DNA of 13,845 nucleotides from Bacteroidota bacterium (GTDB lineage: Bacteria > Bacteroidota > Bacteroidia > UBA8524). The position numbers were made by a program, and so were the translations under genes. Where the stretch lies: contig DQHT01000108.1 of the NCBI GenBank assembly GCA_003531115.1, positions 18,818 through 32,662 on the forward strand, read 5' to 3'. Each line of letters opens with the position of its first letter. The stretch's first letter is position 1. This document shows, in pieces, positions 7,202 through 13,112 of the stretch. The notes beneath the pieces are model-generated. The model saw only the letters and a program-made list of their open reading frames with translations, ran no database searches and had not been told where the DNA came from.

Positions 7202-7252
7202 ATAAAGATAATTAAAAGTGATATTAAGATTAATTATGATAGATAAAGATAA
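7202..7252. promoter_or_regulatory. Candidate operator region between hipBA and the YceI-like gene
   Basis: This very A/T-rich stretch holds a perfect 8-bp inverted repeat, ATAATTAA (7208-7215) and TTAATTAT (7230-7237), and a direct repeat ATAAAGATAA at 7202-7211 and 7243-7252, 41 bp apart (about four helical turns). HipB proteins bind dyads near their promoters, so these are plausible targets. In sequence this rich in A and T such repeats can arise by chance. No match to the E. coli TATCC-N8-GGATA operator is seen. Confidence 0.3.
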
Positions 7253-7276
7253 GTTAAATTATCATACAATAATTTT

Positions 7277-7307
7277 TTTGAATTCAGTCTATTAGCATGT
7301 AAATTTG
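7277..7307 (+). promoter_or_regulatory. Consensus Bacteroidota promoter of the YceI-like gene
   Basis: TTTG (7277-7280), a 19-nt spacer and TAAATTTG (7300-7307) match both boxes and the spacing of the Bacteroidota promoter consensus exactly. Transcription should start near 7311-7314, only a few bases before the ATG at 7316, so the mRNA would be nearly leaderless. Confidence 0.7.
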
Positions 7308-7315
7308 GGCGGGCC

Positions 7316-7876
7316 ATGCACAGATTAGCACGTTTTTTACCCGTATACCTCTTTATCAGCGTCGTAATTTTCGCTTTTTTTCCCATGGAAAAGGTGTACT
7401 CTACTGAAAAAGGGGAGATCGGATTTTTATCGGATGCACCACTCGAGCATATCGAAGCCAGGTCAAAACAGTTGAGGGGATTGGTGCAACTTGATACGCG
7501 TCGCTTTGCCTTTTCGGTAGCCATCGGCACCTTTGAAGGTTTTAATTCCGCATTGCAACGCGAACATTTTAACGAAAACTACCTTGAATCCCAGAAATAC
7601 CCCCAGGCAACATTTAGTGGCAAATTGCTCGATGAAATTAGTGTGAATAAAACGGGAAAGCAGACCATCCGCGTGAAAGGCCAATTTACCGTACATGGCG
7701 TGAGTAAGGAAAGAACCATCGAAGTGCAAGTTGAGCACACGAAAAATAAACTGGATATTGTCGCTGCTTTTCAGGTGCCCCTTGCCGATCACGCCATTGA
7801 GATCCCCCGATTGGTTACGCAAAAGATCGCAGAATCTATTCAAGTCACTGTCCATGCGCAACTTGAGGAAAAATAA
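7316..7876 (+). CDS. YceI-like domain protein, exported
   Basis: 186 residues. The N-terminus (basic HRLAR, then FLPVYLFISVVIFAFF) is a signal peptide or membrane anchor. The mature part shows the YceI pattern: an early strand STEKGEIGFLSDAPLEHIEA, then FSVAIGTFEGFNSALQREHF, then the family signature block NENYLESQKYPQATFSGK (about 87-104), then IRVKGQFTVHGVSKERTIEV. YceI proteins form a lipocalin-like barrel, and some bind isoprenoid or other lipid chains in the periplasm. No ligand can be assigned here. The ATG at 7316 follows a consensus promoter by about 9 nt; the next ATG (7385) would remove most of the signal peptide and is less likely. A small secreted peptide gene overlaps its 3' end by 23 nt. 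Confidence 0.85.
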   Translation: MHRLARFLPVYLFISVVIFAFFPMEKVYSTEKGEIGFLSDAPLEHIEARSKQLRGLVQLDTRRFAFSVAIGTFEGFNSALQREHFNENYLESQKYPQATFSGKLLDEISVNKTGKQTIRVKGQFTVHGVSKERTIEVQVEHTKNKLDIVAAFQVPLADHAIEIPRLVTQKIAESIQVTVHAQLEEK

Positions 7877-7994
7877 ACGGCTTCTTTTTTTATTCTTTCT
7901 TTTGTTCTCCATCTCCGGCACATGTATGGGGGTAGAAACCAAAGGTATCAAGACACTCCCTCCAAAAAAGCCTAAAAAAAGCCCGTTTTTCTAA
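7854..7994 (+). CDS. Small secreted peptide, 46 residues, function unknown
   Basis: The frame starts at ATG 7854, inside the last 23 nt of the YceI-like gene, and ends at TAA 7994. It encodes a basic start (MRNLRKNKR), a hydrophobic core (LLFLFFLLFSISG), a cysteine, and a short basic tail rich in Lys and Pro that ends KKPKKSPFF. This is a clear export signal with a mature part of only about 22-26 residues. The cysteine context (SGTC) is a poor lipobox. The overlap suggests coupled translation with the YceI-like gene. Longer in-frame starts upstream (from 7731) lie wholly inside that gene and are unlikely. I do not recognise the family. Confidence 0.6.
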   Translation: MRNLRKNKRLLFLFFLLFSISGTCMGVETKGIKTLPPKKPKKSPFF

Positions 7995-8523
7995 GGACAC
8001 ACGGCCAATACAACACAAAACGCCTGAAAAACCAAAAGGCGCAAACTCCCGTTTTACTTCCATTAAGGTTACATAGTTGAATGACGATCGTGCAGGAATG
8101 CCGCTTTTTCGTCTGTTTAGGGCTGTAGTACGTTGGTTTAGCGTATTTGCGGCCCTTTTCTTTGCTATTCTCAACAGGGTGCGACAAAGGCCGTTAAACG
8201 CACGAAACACAAGGGTTAAATGCCATTTAAACGATTTTTAAGGATGAATGCAAAAAACAGGGTCAGGATTGAACGAAAAAAACTCCTTTTTATCCTAAGG
8301 TCGCCATTTAGGTCGCCATTTAGGTCGCCATTTTTACGGCTTTGTATGGTCTTTAACTACCCTCAAAAGGTCTAAAACAGGTACGAAAAGCACATAAAAA
8401 GACACTTACACCCCCACATAAGCCACTTATTTAACGGTTAAAAATTAGCGTAAACGCCCATATACCAAGGAAAAACGGTCGTAAAGCTTCCAAAAAAGTG
8501 TGTCTGGAGATGAACTTCTGGTT
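7995..8523. other. 530-bp gene-free stretch containing the probable host/prophage junction and left end
   Basis: No convincing gene is present on either strand. The stretch separates the rightward YceI-like unit from the leftward phage repressor, as the left end of Mu separates host DNA from gene c. It holds a weak 5-bp stem (CGCCT 8021-8025, AGGCG 8037-8041), a triple 12-bp repeat, and recurring motifs: ACAGGGT at 8174-8180 and 8257-8263, ACAGGT at 8377-8382, ACGAAA at 8202-8207, 8273-8278 and 8383-8388, and TTAGCGTA at 8134-8141 and 8446-8453. The exact phage end cannot be fixed without the right end or an uninterrupted relative. A TG dinucleotide at 8180-8181, about 340 bp from the repressor stop, is one candidate. 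Confidence 0.5.
8299..8334. repeat. Three tandem 12-bp repeats (GGTCGCCATTTA)
   Basis: GGTCGCCATTTA occurs at 8299-8310 and 8311-8322, and GGTCGCCATTTT at 8323-8334. A partial relative (TGCCATTTAAACG) lies at 8221-8233. On the minus strand, downstream of the repressor gene, each unit reads ATGGCGACC then TAA, a four-codon frame ending in a stop. The repeat may bind transposase, repressor or a host protein at the phage end; nothing in the sequence decides which. Confidence 0.85.
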
Positions 8524-9150
8524 TTATTCGAAACGGATCACTCCGATAACCAGGCTTATGTGATGGATGTCCTCATCGGGATTAATAGTGATATCCTGAT
8601 AGTCTTTATTTTCAGATCGAAGTATCCATTTATTCTCATCCGGTGCCTTAATGATGCGCTTAACCATGACACCTTGATCAGTATCGATGACATAGGCTTT
8701 ATTCCATTGGATGAACTTGGATTTTCCGACTCGCATGCACGCAAGGATATCCCCTGCGCTGTATTTGGGATACATGCTGCTCCCTTTTACCCTGATCAGG
8801 AAATCAGCTTTGTTAAATTCAGGAATGATATACCGGTCTTCGATATCGGTATTCTGAATAACAAATTCCCCGCTGCCATTTCCGGCCAGAGCTTCAATCG
8901 GTACTAATGGAATTCCTATTGATGCGGTGCTTCTGTTTTGTTCCCCAATAAGCATGGTACCCTCGCCCATTTTAAGCCATACCGGGTTCAATTGAGGGAA
9001 AGCCTTAGAGATTTGTTCTAATTTCTGATCACTAATGGACACGCGGATATTATTAACGTAGCCATTGCCTAAACCACAGCGCTTCTCAAACTCAGAAGCC
9101 GTAATAGCAAGGGACGAGATAAATAATTTTATCCGCTCTTTTAGGTTCAT
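8524..9150 (-). CDS. Phage repressor, LexA/CI type with S24 self-cleavage domain
   Basis: 208 residues. The N-terminal DNA-binding domain (about 1-65) has the helix-turn-helix ASEFEKRCGLGNGYVNNIR and the FPQLNPVWLKMGEGTM end seen in Bacteroidota phage repressors. The linker holds Ala 89-Gly 90 in EALAGNGSG, the usual LexA-type cleavage bond. The S24 peptidase domain follows: VKGSSMYPKYSAGDIL gives nucleophile Ser 125, and GVMVKRI gives Lys 164. All self-cleavage residues are present, so RecA-stimulated (SOS) induction is likely, unlike phage Mu itself, whose c repressor is not of this type. It is transcribed leftward from the switch region and should bind the 17-bp operators at 9184 and 9215. 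An operator-like site also lies inside its own coding sequence at 9005. Confidence 0.93.
   Translation of the reverse strand: MNLKERIKLFISSLAITASEFEKRCGLGNGYVNNIRVSISDQKLEQISKAFPQLNPVWLKMGEGTMLIGEQNRSTASIGIPLVPIEALAGNGSGEFVIQNTDIEDRYIIPEFNKADFLIRVKGSSMYPKYSAGDILACMRVGKSKFIQWNKAYVIDTDQGVMVKRIIKAPDENKWILRSENKDYQDITINPDEDIHHISLVIGVIRFE
9005..9021. promoter_or_regulatory. Operator-like site inside the repressor gene
   Basis: TTAGAGATTTGTTCTAA has the same arms as the strongest operator (TTAGAG and GTTCTAA) and differs only in the central four bases, matching 13 of 17 positions. It overlaps codons 43-49 of the repressor, about 210 bp from the main operators. Distal operators of this kind can support DNA looping, but binding here is untested. 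Confidence 0.5.
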
Positions 9151-9183
9151 TATCAGTTGAATACAAAGCTGGTTCTAAAATAA

Positions 9184-9200
9184 ATAGAGCAATGTTCAAA
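9184..9200. promoter_or_regulatory. Phage repressor operator O1
   Basis: ATAGAGCAATGTTCAAA matches O2 at 15 of 17 positions, including the core AGAGCAATGTTC. It overlaps the -7 box of the leftward repressor promoter (9204-9197), so binding here would autoregulate the repressor. It is 31 bp from O2, about three helical turns. Confidence 0.8.
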
Positions 9201-9204
9201 TTTA
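9197..9204 (-). promoter_or_regulatory. -7 box of the leftward repressor promoter
   Basis: The minus strand reads TAAATTTG, a full match to TAnnTTTG, about 47 nt before the repressor ATG. The -33 box is poor (ATTG at a short 16-nt spacing), which would fit a promoter needing help or kept weak. It lies back to back with the rightward early promoter. Confidence 0.45.
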
Positions 9205-9205
9205 G

Positions 9206-9237
9206 CTTGCTTAATTAGAGCAATGTTCTAATATTTG
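9206..9237 (+). promoter_or_regulatory. Candidate rightward early promoter of the phage transposition operon
   Basis: CTTG (9206-9209), a 20-nt spacer and AATATTTG (9230-9237) resemble the Bacteroidota promoter pattern, each box with one mismatch. Operator O2 (9215-9231) covers the spacer and the start of the -7 box, as expected for direct repression. Transcription would begin near 9242, about 20 nt before the Ner-like gene. Confidence 0.4.
9215..9231. promoter_or_regulatory. Phage repressor operator O2
   Basis: TTAGAGCAATGTTCTAA is a 17-bp dyad centred on A 9223 with all pairs matching except positions 6 and 12. The arms TTAGA/TCTAA are perfect. It is nearly identical to O1, and a right half-site (GTTCTAA) recurs at 9172-9178. 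The position over the rightward promoter suggests it blocks early transcription in the lysogen. Confidence 0.85.
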
Positions 9238-9244
9238 CCTTGTG

Positions 9245-9258
9245 GTTACAAACGTAAC
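9245..9258. promoter_or_regulatory. Small dyad GTTAC-AAAC-GTAAC before the Ner-like gene
   Basis: Perfect 5-bp arms with a 4-nt centre lie 6 nt before the ATG at 9265. The sequence is unrelated to the repressor operators, so it may be the site of the Ner-like protein that the next gene encodes, or a short hairpin in the leader. Five-base arms can occur by chance. Confidence 0.35.
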
Positions 9259-9264
9259 TAAAAT

Positions 9265-9474
9265 ATGAAAAGGGGAAATAAAAAATTATCGCGGGTTCCA
9301 AAAGTTTATTTGAAAATAGCCATCGCAGTAGACGGGCGCTCAATTACGGAACTGGCAAAAGAATTAAAGTGTTCCAGAGAAGAGCTGTCGAGAATGATAA
9401 ACGGACACAATCCCGCCAAACGGCTCACAGCCGAATTAGAAACGCTTCTCGGAATTCAATCAGATTCAAAATGA
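9265..9474 (+). CDS. Small Ner/Cro-like DNA-binding protein of the early operon
   Basis: 69 residues, strongly basic at the N-terminus (MKRGNKKLSRVPKVYLK). The helix-turn-helix lies at about 27-48: SITELAKELKCSREELSRMI, then NG. The remainder (HNPAKRLTAELETLLGI) completes a compact XRE-like domain. Its position, first in the rightward operon and directly before the transposase, is that of ner in phage Mu, where Ner turns down both early and repressor transcription. I infer the same role. Its TGA stop overlaps the transposase ATG by 4 nt (ATGA at 9471-9474), which couples their translation. Sequence likeness to Mu Ner itself is not evident, so a Cro-like name would serve equally well. Confidence 0.8.
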   Translation: MKRGNKKLSRVPKVYLKIAIAVDGRSITELAKELKCSREELSRMINGHNPAKRLTAELETLLGIQSDSK

Positions 9475-11549
9475 GCAGTCCCTACGAAACATACAATGAC
9501 CGCATCGGTGTACGCCTGAGCTTTATCGTTTCTGATGAAGACCGCAGAGCCGACGAGAGCCTTCAGTTAATTGGGTATAAAGCATATTTGACTCGCGCCC
9601 TCAGAAACAAGAGCTTTCGCCTGAAGGAGGGCAAAGGCCTCGGAAATGAAGCCCTGATCTATTGGGAGGCTATGCCTCGGGATTGGCAAGCAGCCTTCAT
9701 AGAGCAATTTGGCAACCCAAAACAAACGCAAAACCCACTCACCGAGTTCTTTGAGATAGATGCGGAGGCAAAACGGTTCTTTGACACATTTCGCTTCCCT
9801 GATCAATCGTACCTCAAGCCGGAGCAGATTGAACGCTACACAACAAACGCCTCAGTTCTCAATGCACTGGGCAAACTCAAAACGGCTCGCGAGACCTCCC
9901 GAAAAATGCGAGGCGGTTCTTTGAAAAATGTATGGGCATCCCTGATCCGCGATGTGGTTGCCTTTAATGATACCCTGAAAACAAAACACAGCACTCGCCA
10001 CACGCTTCCCGAATCGGATAAACTGAAGCAGAAATTTAACACCTATCAAAAACTTTCATACTGCTCCCTTGTGGATGGCAGAAATAAGAACCAAGCCGCT
10101 CAGGTGGTAACTCCTGAGATGATATCGCTCTGGAAGGACATATACGCCGGACAACGAGGCCAAAAACCGAATCATCTGGACGTTTACCGAGTTTACCTCC
10201 AGTTCCTTTCTGGCCGCGTGGATATCGTAAGCAATGAAACCGGTGAGCTGTACGATCGCGAATCGGAGAAGTTCAACCAGGTTTCCGATAAAACGGTATA
10301 TGCATACCAAACAGCGTGGGAACATCGAATTGTAACCCACGCACTTCGCTCAGGAGATCGCCAGAAGTTCAAGTCTCAATATGAGCCATGGCACAAACTC
10401 AAACAACCGGAATTTGCAGGCTCCATTATCTCCATCGATGACCGCCAGCCTCCATTCGAATATGCCGCTGGTAAAAGGATGTGGTTTTACAACGCCATCG
10501 ATCTTGGCAGCGAAGCATTTACCTGCTGGGTATGGGGTGAGACCAAAGAAGGGATCATCCTCGACTTCTATCGCCAGCTCGTTCGCAACTATACGGCATG
10601 GGGTTGGAATCTACCCTACGAGTTAGAGGGTGAGCTTTCTCTTAACTCCTCCTTCAAAGACAGCTTCCTGCAACCGGGAGCCATGTTCCAAGCGGTGCGT
10701 ATTGAAGCGAATAATGCCCGTGGAAAACGCATCGAGGCTTATTACCGCCCTCTTCGTTATGGACTGGAAAAGAAACGCGAAGGATGGTTGGCCAGACCGT
10801 TCGCAATTGACGAATCAAACCAAGCCGGACCTCTTGTCAAGACCTTCATACCTCAAACGGACATCGTAAATGGATGCCAGCGGGATATACGCACTTGGAA
10901 TAACACCCTGCATTCGAATCAGGCTCTTTATCCGGGCATGACCCGCTGGGAGGTTGCCTGCACCAAACAACACCCACAACTGGTACCGACTAACTGGGCT
11001 GGTATCCTTCCTTACCTCGGATATAAAGAGGTTACCAGCATGAGAGCCGGACGCATTACCCTTCAATACAAGCACCGAGTGGTTGGCTTTAATGGCAAGG
11101 TTGCGATCGGCGAAGAACTGATCGGGATAATGAAACGCATCGAAGGACAGGAGGTTACGGTGTACTGGCTGGATGGTCATAAAGGCGACGTATTGAAGGC
11201 CCTTGTGTATACCATGGAAGGCCAGATGATCTGCGAGCTGCTTGGTGATCTTTCATACAGCCGATCCACTCTCGAAACCACTCCAGAGGATGAAGTAAAC
11301 CGCGCCCTGATGAGTGCCTATACAACCACGGTGCAGGGCTATGTACGCAGGGAAGCAAAAGAGATCGACCGCATTACCATTATTGAAAACGAGCAGCCTT
11401 CAATTGGAATGTTCAATATACCTGGACTCGACGATTACGACCCAGCCTATACAGAGGCAGAAACGCTGCCGAACGTGGATGAGGACTTTAATCAGCAGTT
11501 AATGTCTGTTGAAAGACCATTTAAAACCAGTACAGCATCAAGATTTTAA
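9471..11549 (+). CDS. MuA-type DDE transposase of the Mu-like phage
   Basis: 692 residues from ATG 9471, close to MuA (663). The start is set by the ATGA overlap with the Ner-like gene; the frame is open back to 9369 but that part lies inside the upstream gene. An N-terminal helical DNA-binding part (about 1-300) precedes the catalytic core. The first acidic residue is Asp 323 or 324 in GSIISIDDRQPP. The second lies in LPYELEGELSLNSSF (Glu 384, 386 or 388). The third is Glu 422 in EANNARGKRIEAYYRPLRYG. The second position, normally Asp, appears to be Glu. A C-terminal beta-barrel (about 525-600, VVGFNGKVAIGEEL to YWLDGHKGDVLKALVY) matches the Mu transposase C-terminal fold. The last ~90 residues are acidic and probably contact the MuB-like ATPase. 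It joins and cuts the phage ends during replicative transposition. Confidence 0.93.
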   Translation: MSSPYETYNDRIGVRLSFIVSDEDRRADESLQLIGYKAYLTRALRNKSFRLKEGKGLGNEALIYWEAMPRDWQAAFIEQFGNPKQTQNPLTEFFEIDAEAKRFFDTFRFPDQSYLKPEQIERYTTNASVLNALGKLKTARETSRKMRGGSLKNVWASLIRDVVAFNDTLKTKHSTRHTLPESDKLKQKFNTYQKLSYCSLVDGRNKNQAAQVVTPEMISLWKDIYAGQRGQKPNHLDVYRVYLQFLSGRVDIVSNETGELYDRESEKFNQVSDKTVYAYQTAWEHRIVTHALRSGDRQKFKSQYEPWHKLKQPEFAGSIISIDDRQPPFEYAAGKRMWFYNAIDLGSEAFTCWVWGETKEGIILDFYRQLVRNYTAWGWNLPYELEGELSLNSSFKDSFLQPGAMFQAVRIEANNARGKRIEAYYRPLRYGLEKKREGWLARPFAIDESNQAGPLVKTFIPQTDIVNGCQRDIRTWNNTLHSNQALYPGMTRWEVACTKQHPQLVPTNWAGILPYLGYKEVTSMRAGRITLQYKHRVVGFNGKVAIGEELIGIMKRIEGQEVTVYWLDGHKGDVLKALVYTMEGQMICELLGDLSYSRSTLETTPEDEVNRALMSAYTTTVQGYVRREAKEIDRITIIENEQPSIGMFNIPGLDDYDPAYTEAETLPNVDEDFNQQLMSVERPFKTSTASRF

Positions 11550-11560
11550 CCCAACACCCC

Positions 11561-12466
11561 ATGAATATAACCAACGAATTCAGACAAGAAGTAATCGCCG
11601 CCCTGATGGAGCAGCGCGCAAGGTATGGAGGCTCCGATGCCTCTTTCGCAAAAACGTGGAGCATCAACCCCTCTGTGTTTTCCAGACTTAAAAAGTCGGG
11701 AGCTGACAAAGGCCTACTGAAGGATATACAATACCTACAGATTGGCCGCGAGCTGAATGTATCTCCCACCTCCTCAGTTTGGAACATTGCCCGGACTGAA
11801 GTATTCGAAGCGATATCGAACGACGTAGCCTTTTGCCAGCAGAACGCCAAGGCCATGATCTTTGTGGATGAGTGCGAAATAGGCAAAACCGTAGCTGCCA
11901 AGTACCTCAGCAAATCGCTGAAGAACTGCTTCTACGTTGACTGCTCACAATCGAAAACAAAGAACCTTTTTATCCGCGCCCTCGCGCTTGCCCTTGGAGT
12001 TGATCCGGTTGGTAAGTATGCCGAGATCAAAGCCAACATCAAGTACTACCTGACGGTGTTAGAAAACCCGATCATCCTGCTGGATGAGGGTGGTGATCTT
12101 GAGTACCCAGCCTTTCTGGAAATCAAAGAATTCTGGAACGCAACGGATGGCTACTGCGGCTGGTACATGATTGGAGCTGACGGGCTACGTGCAAAATGGG
12201 AACGCGGCATAAGCGCTCATAAGGTAGGCTACCGCGAACTTTTCAGCCGCTTCTCTGGCAAATACATGAGCGTGGTTCCTGCGAATGATCGCTCCGCAAA
12301 GGATGCCTTTTACAAAAAGCTCATCACCGCAGTACTGGAGGTGAATACTTCCGATAAGGCAGCCATACCCGCTCTGGTTAAAAAATGTATGGCCACTGAT
12401 GCAAACGGTCAACTCGCAGGCTTACGTCGCGCACACACCCTCTTAACTCTTAAAACCGCCGAATAA
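11561..12466 (+). CDS. MuB-like AAA+ ATPase, transposition target-selection protein
   Basis: 301 residues, similar to MuB (312). Residues 1-70 form a helix-turn-helix-like DNA-binding domain (SDASFAKTWSINPSVFSRLK), as in MuB. The AAA+ core has a P-loop at 103-110 (DECEIGKT), Walker B IILLDEGGDL at 171-180, sensor 1 WYMIGADGLR, and candidate arginine fingers in RELFSRFSGKYM. The P-loop keeps GKT but has Asp where the first Gly is normal. MuB-type ATPases coat target DNA, call in the transposase and give target immunity. The gene begins 11 nt after the transposase stop and overlaps the next gene by one base (TAATG). It lacks an obvious Shine-Dalgarno. Confidence 0.9.
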   Translation: MNITNEFRQEVIAALMEQRARYGGSDASFAKTWSINPSVFSRLKKSGADKGLLKDIQYLQIGRELNVSPTSSVWNIARTEVFEAISNDVAFCQQNAKAMIFVDECEIGKTVAAKYLSKSLKNCFYVDCSQSKTKNLFIRALALALGVDPVGKYAEIKANIKYYLTVLENPIILLDEGGDLEYPAFLEIKEFWNATDGYCGWYMIGADGLRAKWERGISAHKVGYRELFSRFSGKYMSVVPANDRSAKDAFYKKLITAVLEVNTSDKAAIPALVKKCMATDANGQLAGLRRAHTLLTLKTAE

Positions 12467-13098
12467 TGGGCAAAGCCATGTCACTCGCTAACCTTTTGAA
12501 AAAAACATACAACTGCTTCGAATTTTCCGCTCCTTGGAAGGAGGCCTTTGGGTCTCCTCAGAAAACGGGTGTATGGTTTATTTGGGGGCACTCGGGAAAC
12601 GGGAAAACAGCTCTCACCATGCAACTGTGCATGGAGTTGAGCAGACATGGACGCCTTGCTTACAACTCGCGGGAGGAAGGTGGCGACAAAACCCTTCAGG
12701 ATGCATTTATACGGGCTGGCTTTGAATCATTCACTGGCCCAAATAAACCGATCATTCTGGATGAGCCGATGTCGGAGCTGAGCGAACGCCTATTGAAACG
12801 CCGCTCTCCTGACTTCGTCGTAATTGACTCCTTCCAATATGCCGGTTTATCCTATGCCGAATACAAACGGTACAAGGAGCTGCATCGGAACAAGCTGCTC
12901 ATCTTCATCAGCCATGCTGACGGCAAAAACCCAATGGGTAGAGCTGCCACCAGCGTGATGTACGACGCTTCGCTGAAGATATGGGTAGAAGGCATGCGCG
13001 CCACTTCGAAAGGCCGCTATATCGGCTCCAATGGAGGCTTTTACGACATCTGGCCTGAGGAATCAGCTAAATACCACGGACAATCAAACTCAATATAA
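12466..13098 (+). CDS. RecA/KaiC-like P-loop ATPase, accessory to the phage transposition module
   Basis: 210 residues. Walker A GHSGNGKT (41-48) follows a core strand VWFIW. EE at 70-71 after LAYNSR resembles the catalytic Glu position of RecA-like folds. Walker B is FVVIDSF at 117-123. Then come KLLIFISHADGKNPMGRAAT and a strand YDASLKIWVEGMRA with a basic end (TSKGRYIGSNGG). This is a RecA/DnaB/RadA-type core without recognisable extra domains. Phage Mu has no such gene after B, but its place and 1-nt overlap with the MuB-like gene make a role in transposition or replication likely. A helicase-loader or recombination-mediator role is possible. The start at 12466 is supported by the TAATG overlap; ATG 12478 is an alternative. 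Confidence 0.85.
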   Translation: MGKAMSLANLLKKTYNCFEFSAPWKEAFGSPQKTGVWFIWGHSGNGKTALTMQLCMELSRHGRLAYNSREEGGDKTLQDAFIRAGFESFTGPNKPIILDEPMSELSERLLKRRSPDFVVIDSFQYAGLSYAEYKRYKELHRNKLLIFISHADGKNPMGRAATSVMYDASLKIWVEGMRATSKGRYIGSNGGFYDIWPEESAKYHGQSNSI

Positions 13099-13112
13099 CC
13101 CACAACAATCCA

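Noticed and set aside
8021..8041. Rho-independent terminator after the YceI-like unit
   Set aside because: The stem is only 5 bp and no T tract follows on the plus strand.
7890..8210. Minus-strand frames between the YceI-like unit and the repressor
   Set aside because: They overlap the secreted peptide gene and the presumed junction, and the translations are low-complexity with no domain or start signal.
8299..8334. CRISPR array
   Set aside because: The repeats are only 12 bp, directly adjacent with no spacers, and there are no cas genes.
8500..8907. Plus-strand frame of 135 codons
   Set aside because: It lies antisense within the phage repressor gene, whose protein shows clear HTH and S24 motifs.
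9369..9470. Longer N-terminus for the transposase
   Set aside because: The extra 34 codons lie inside the Ner-like gene in another frame and are rich in Arg and Ser; the ATGA overlap at 9471 is a typical coupled start.
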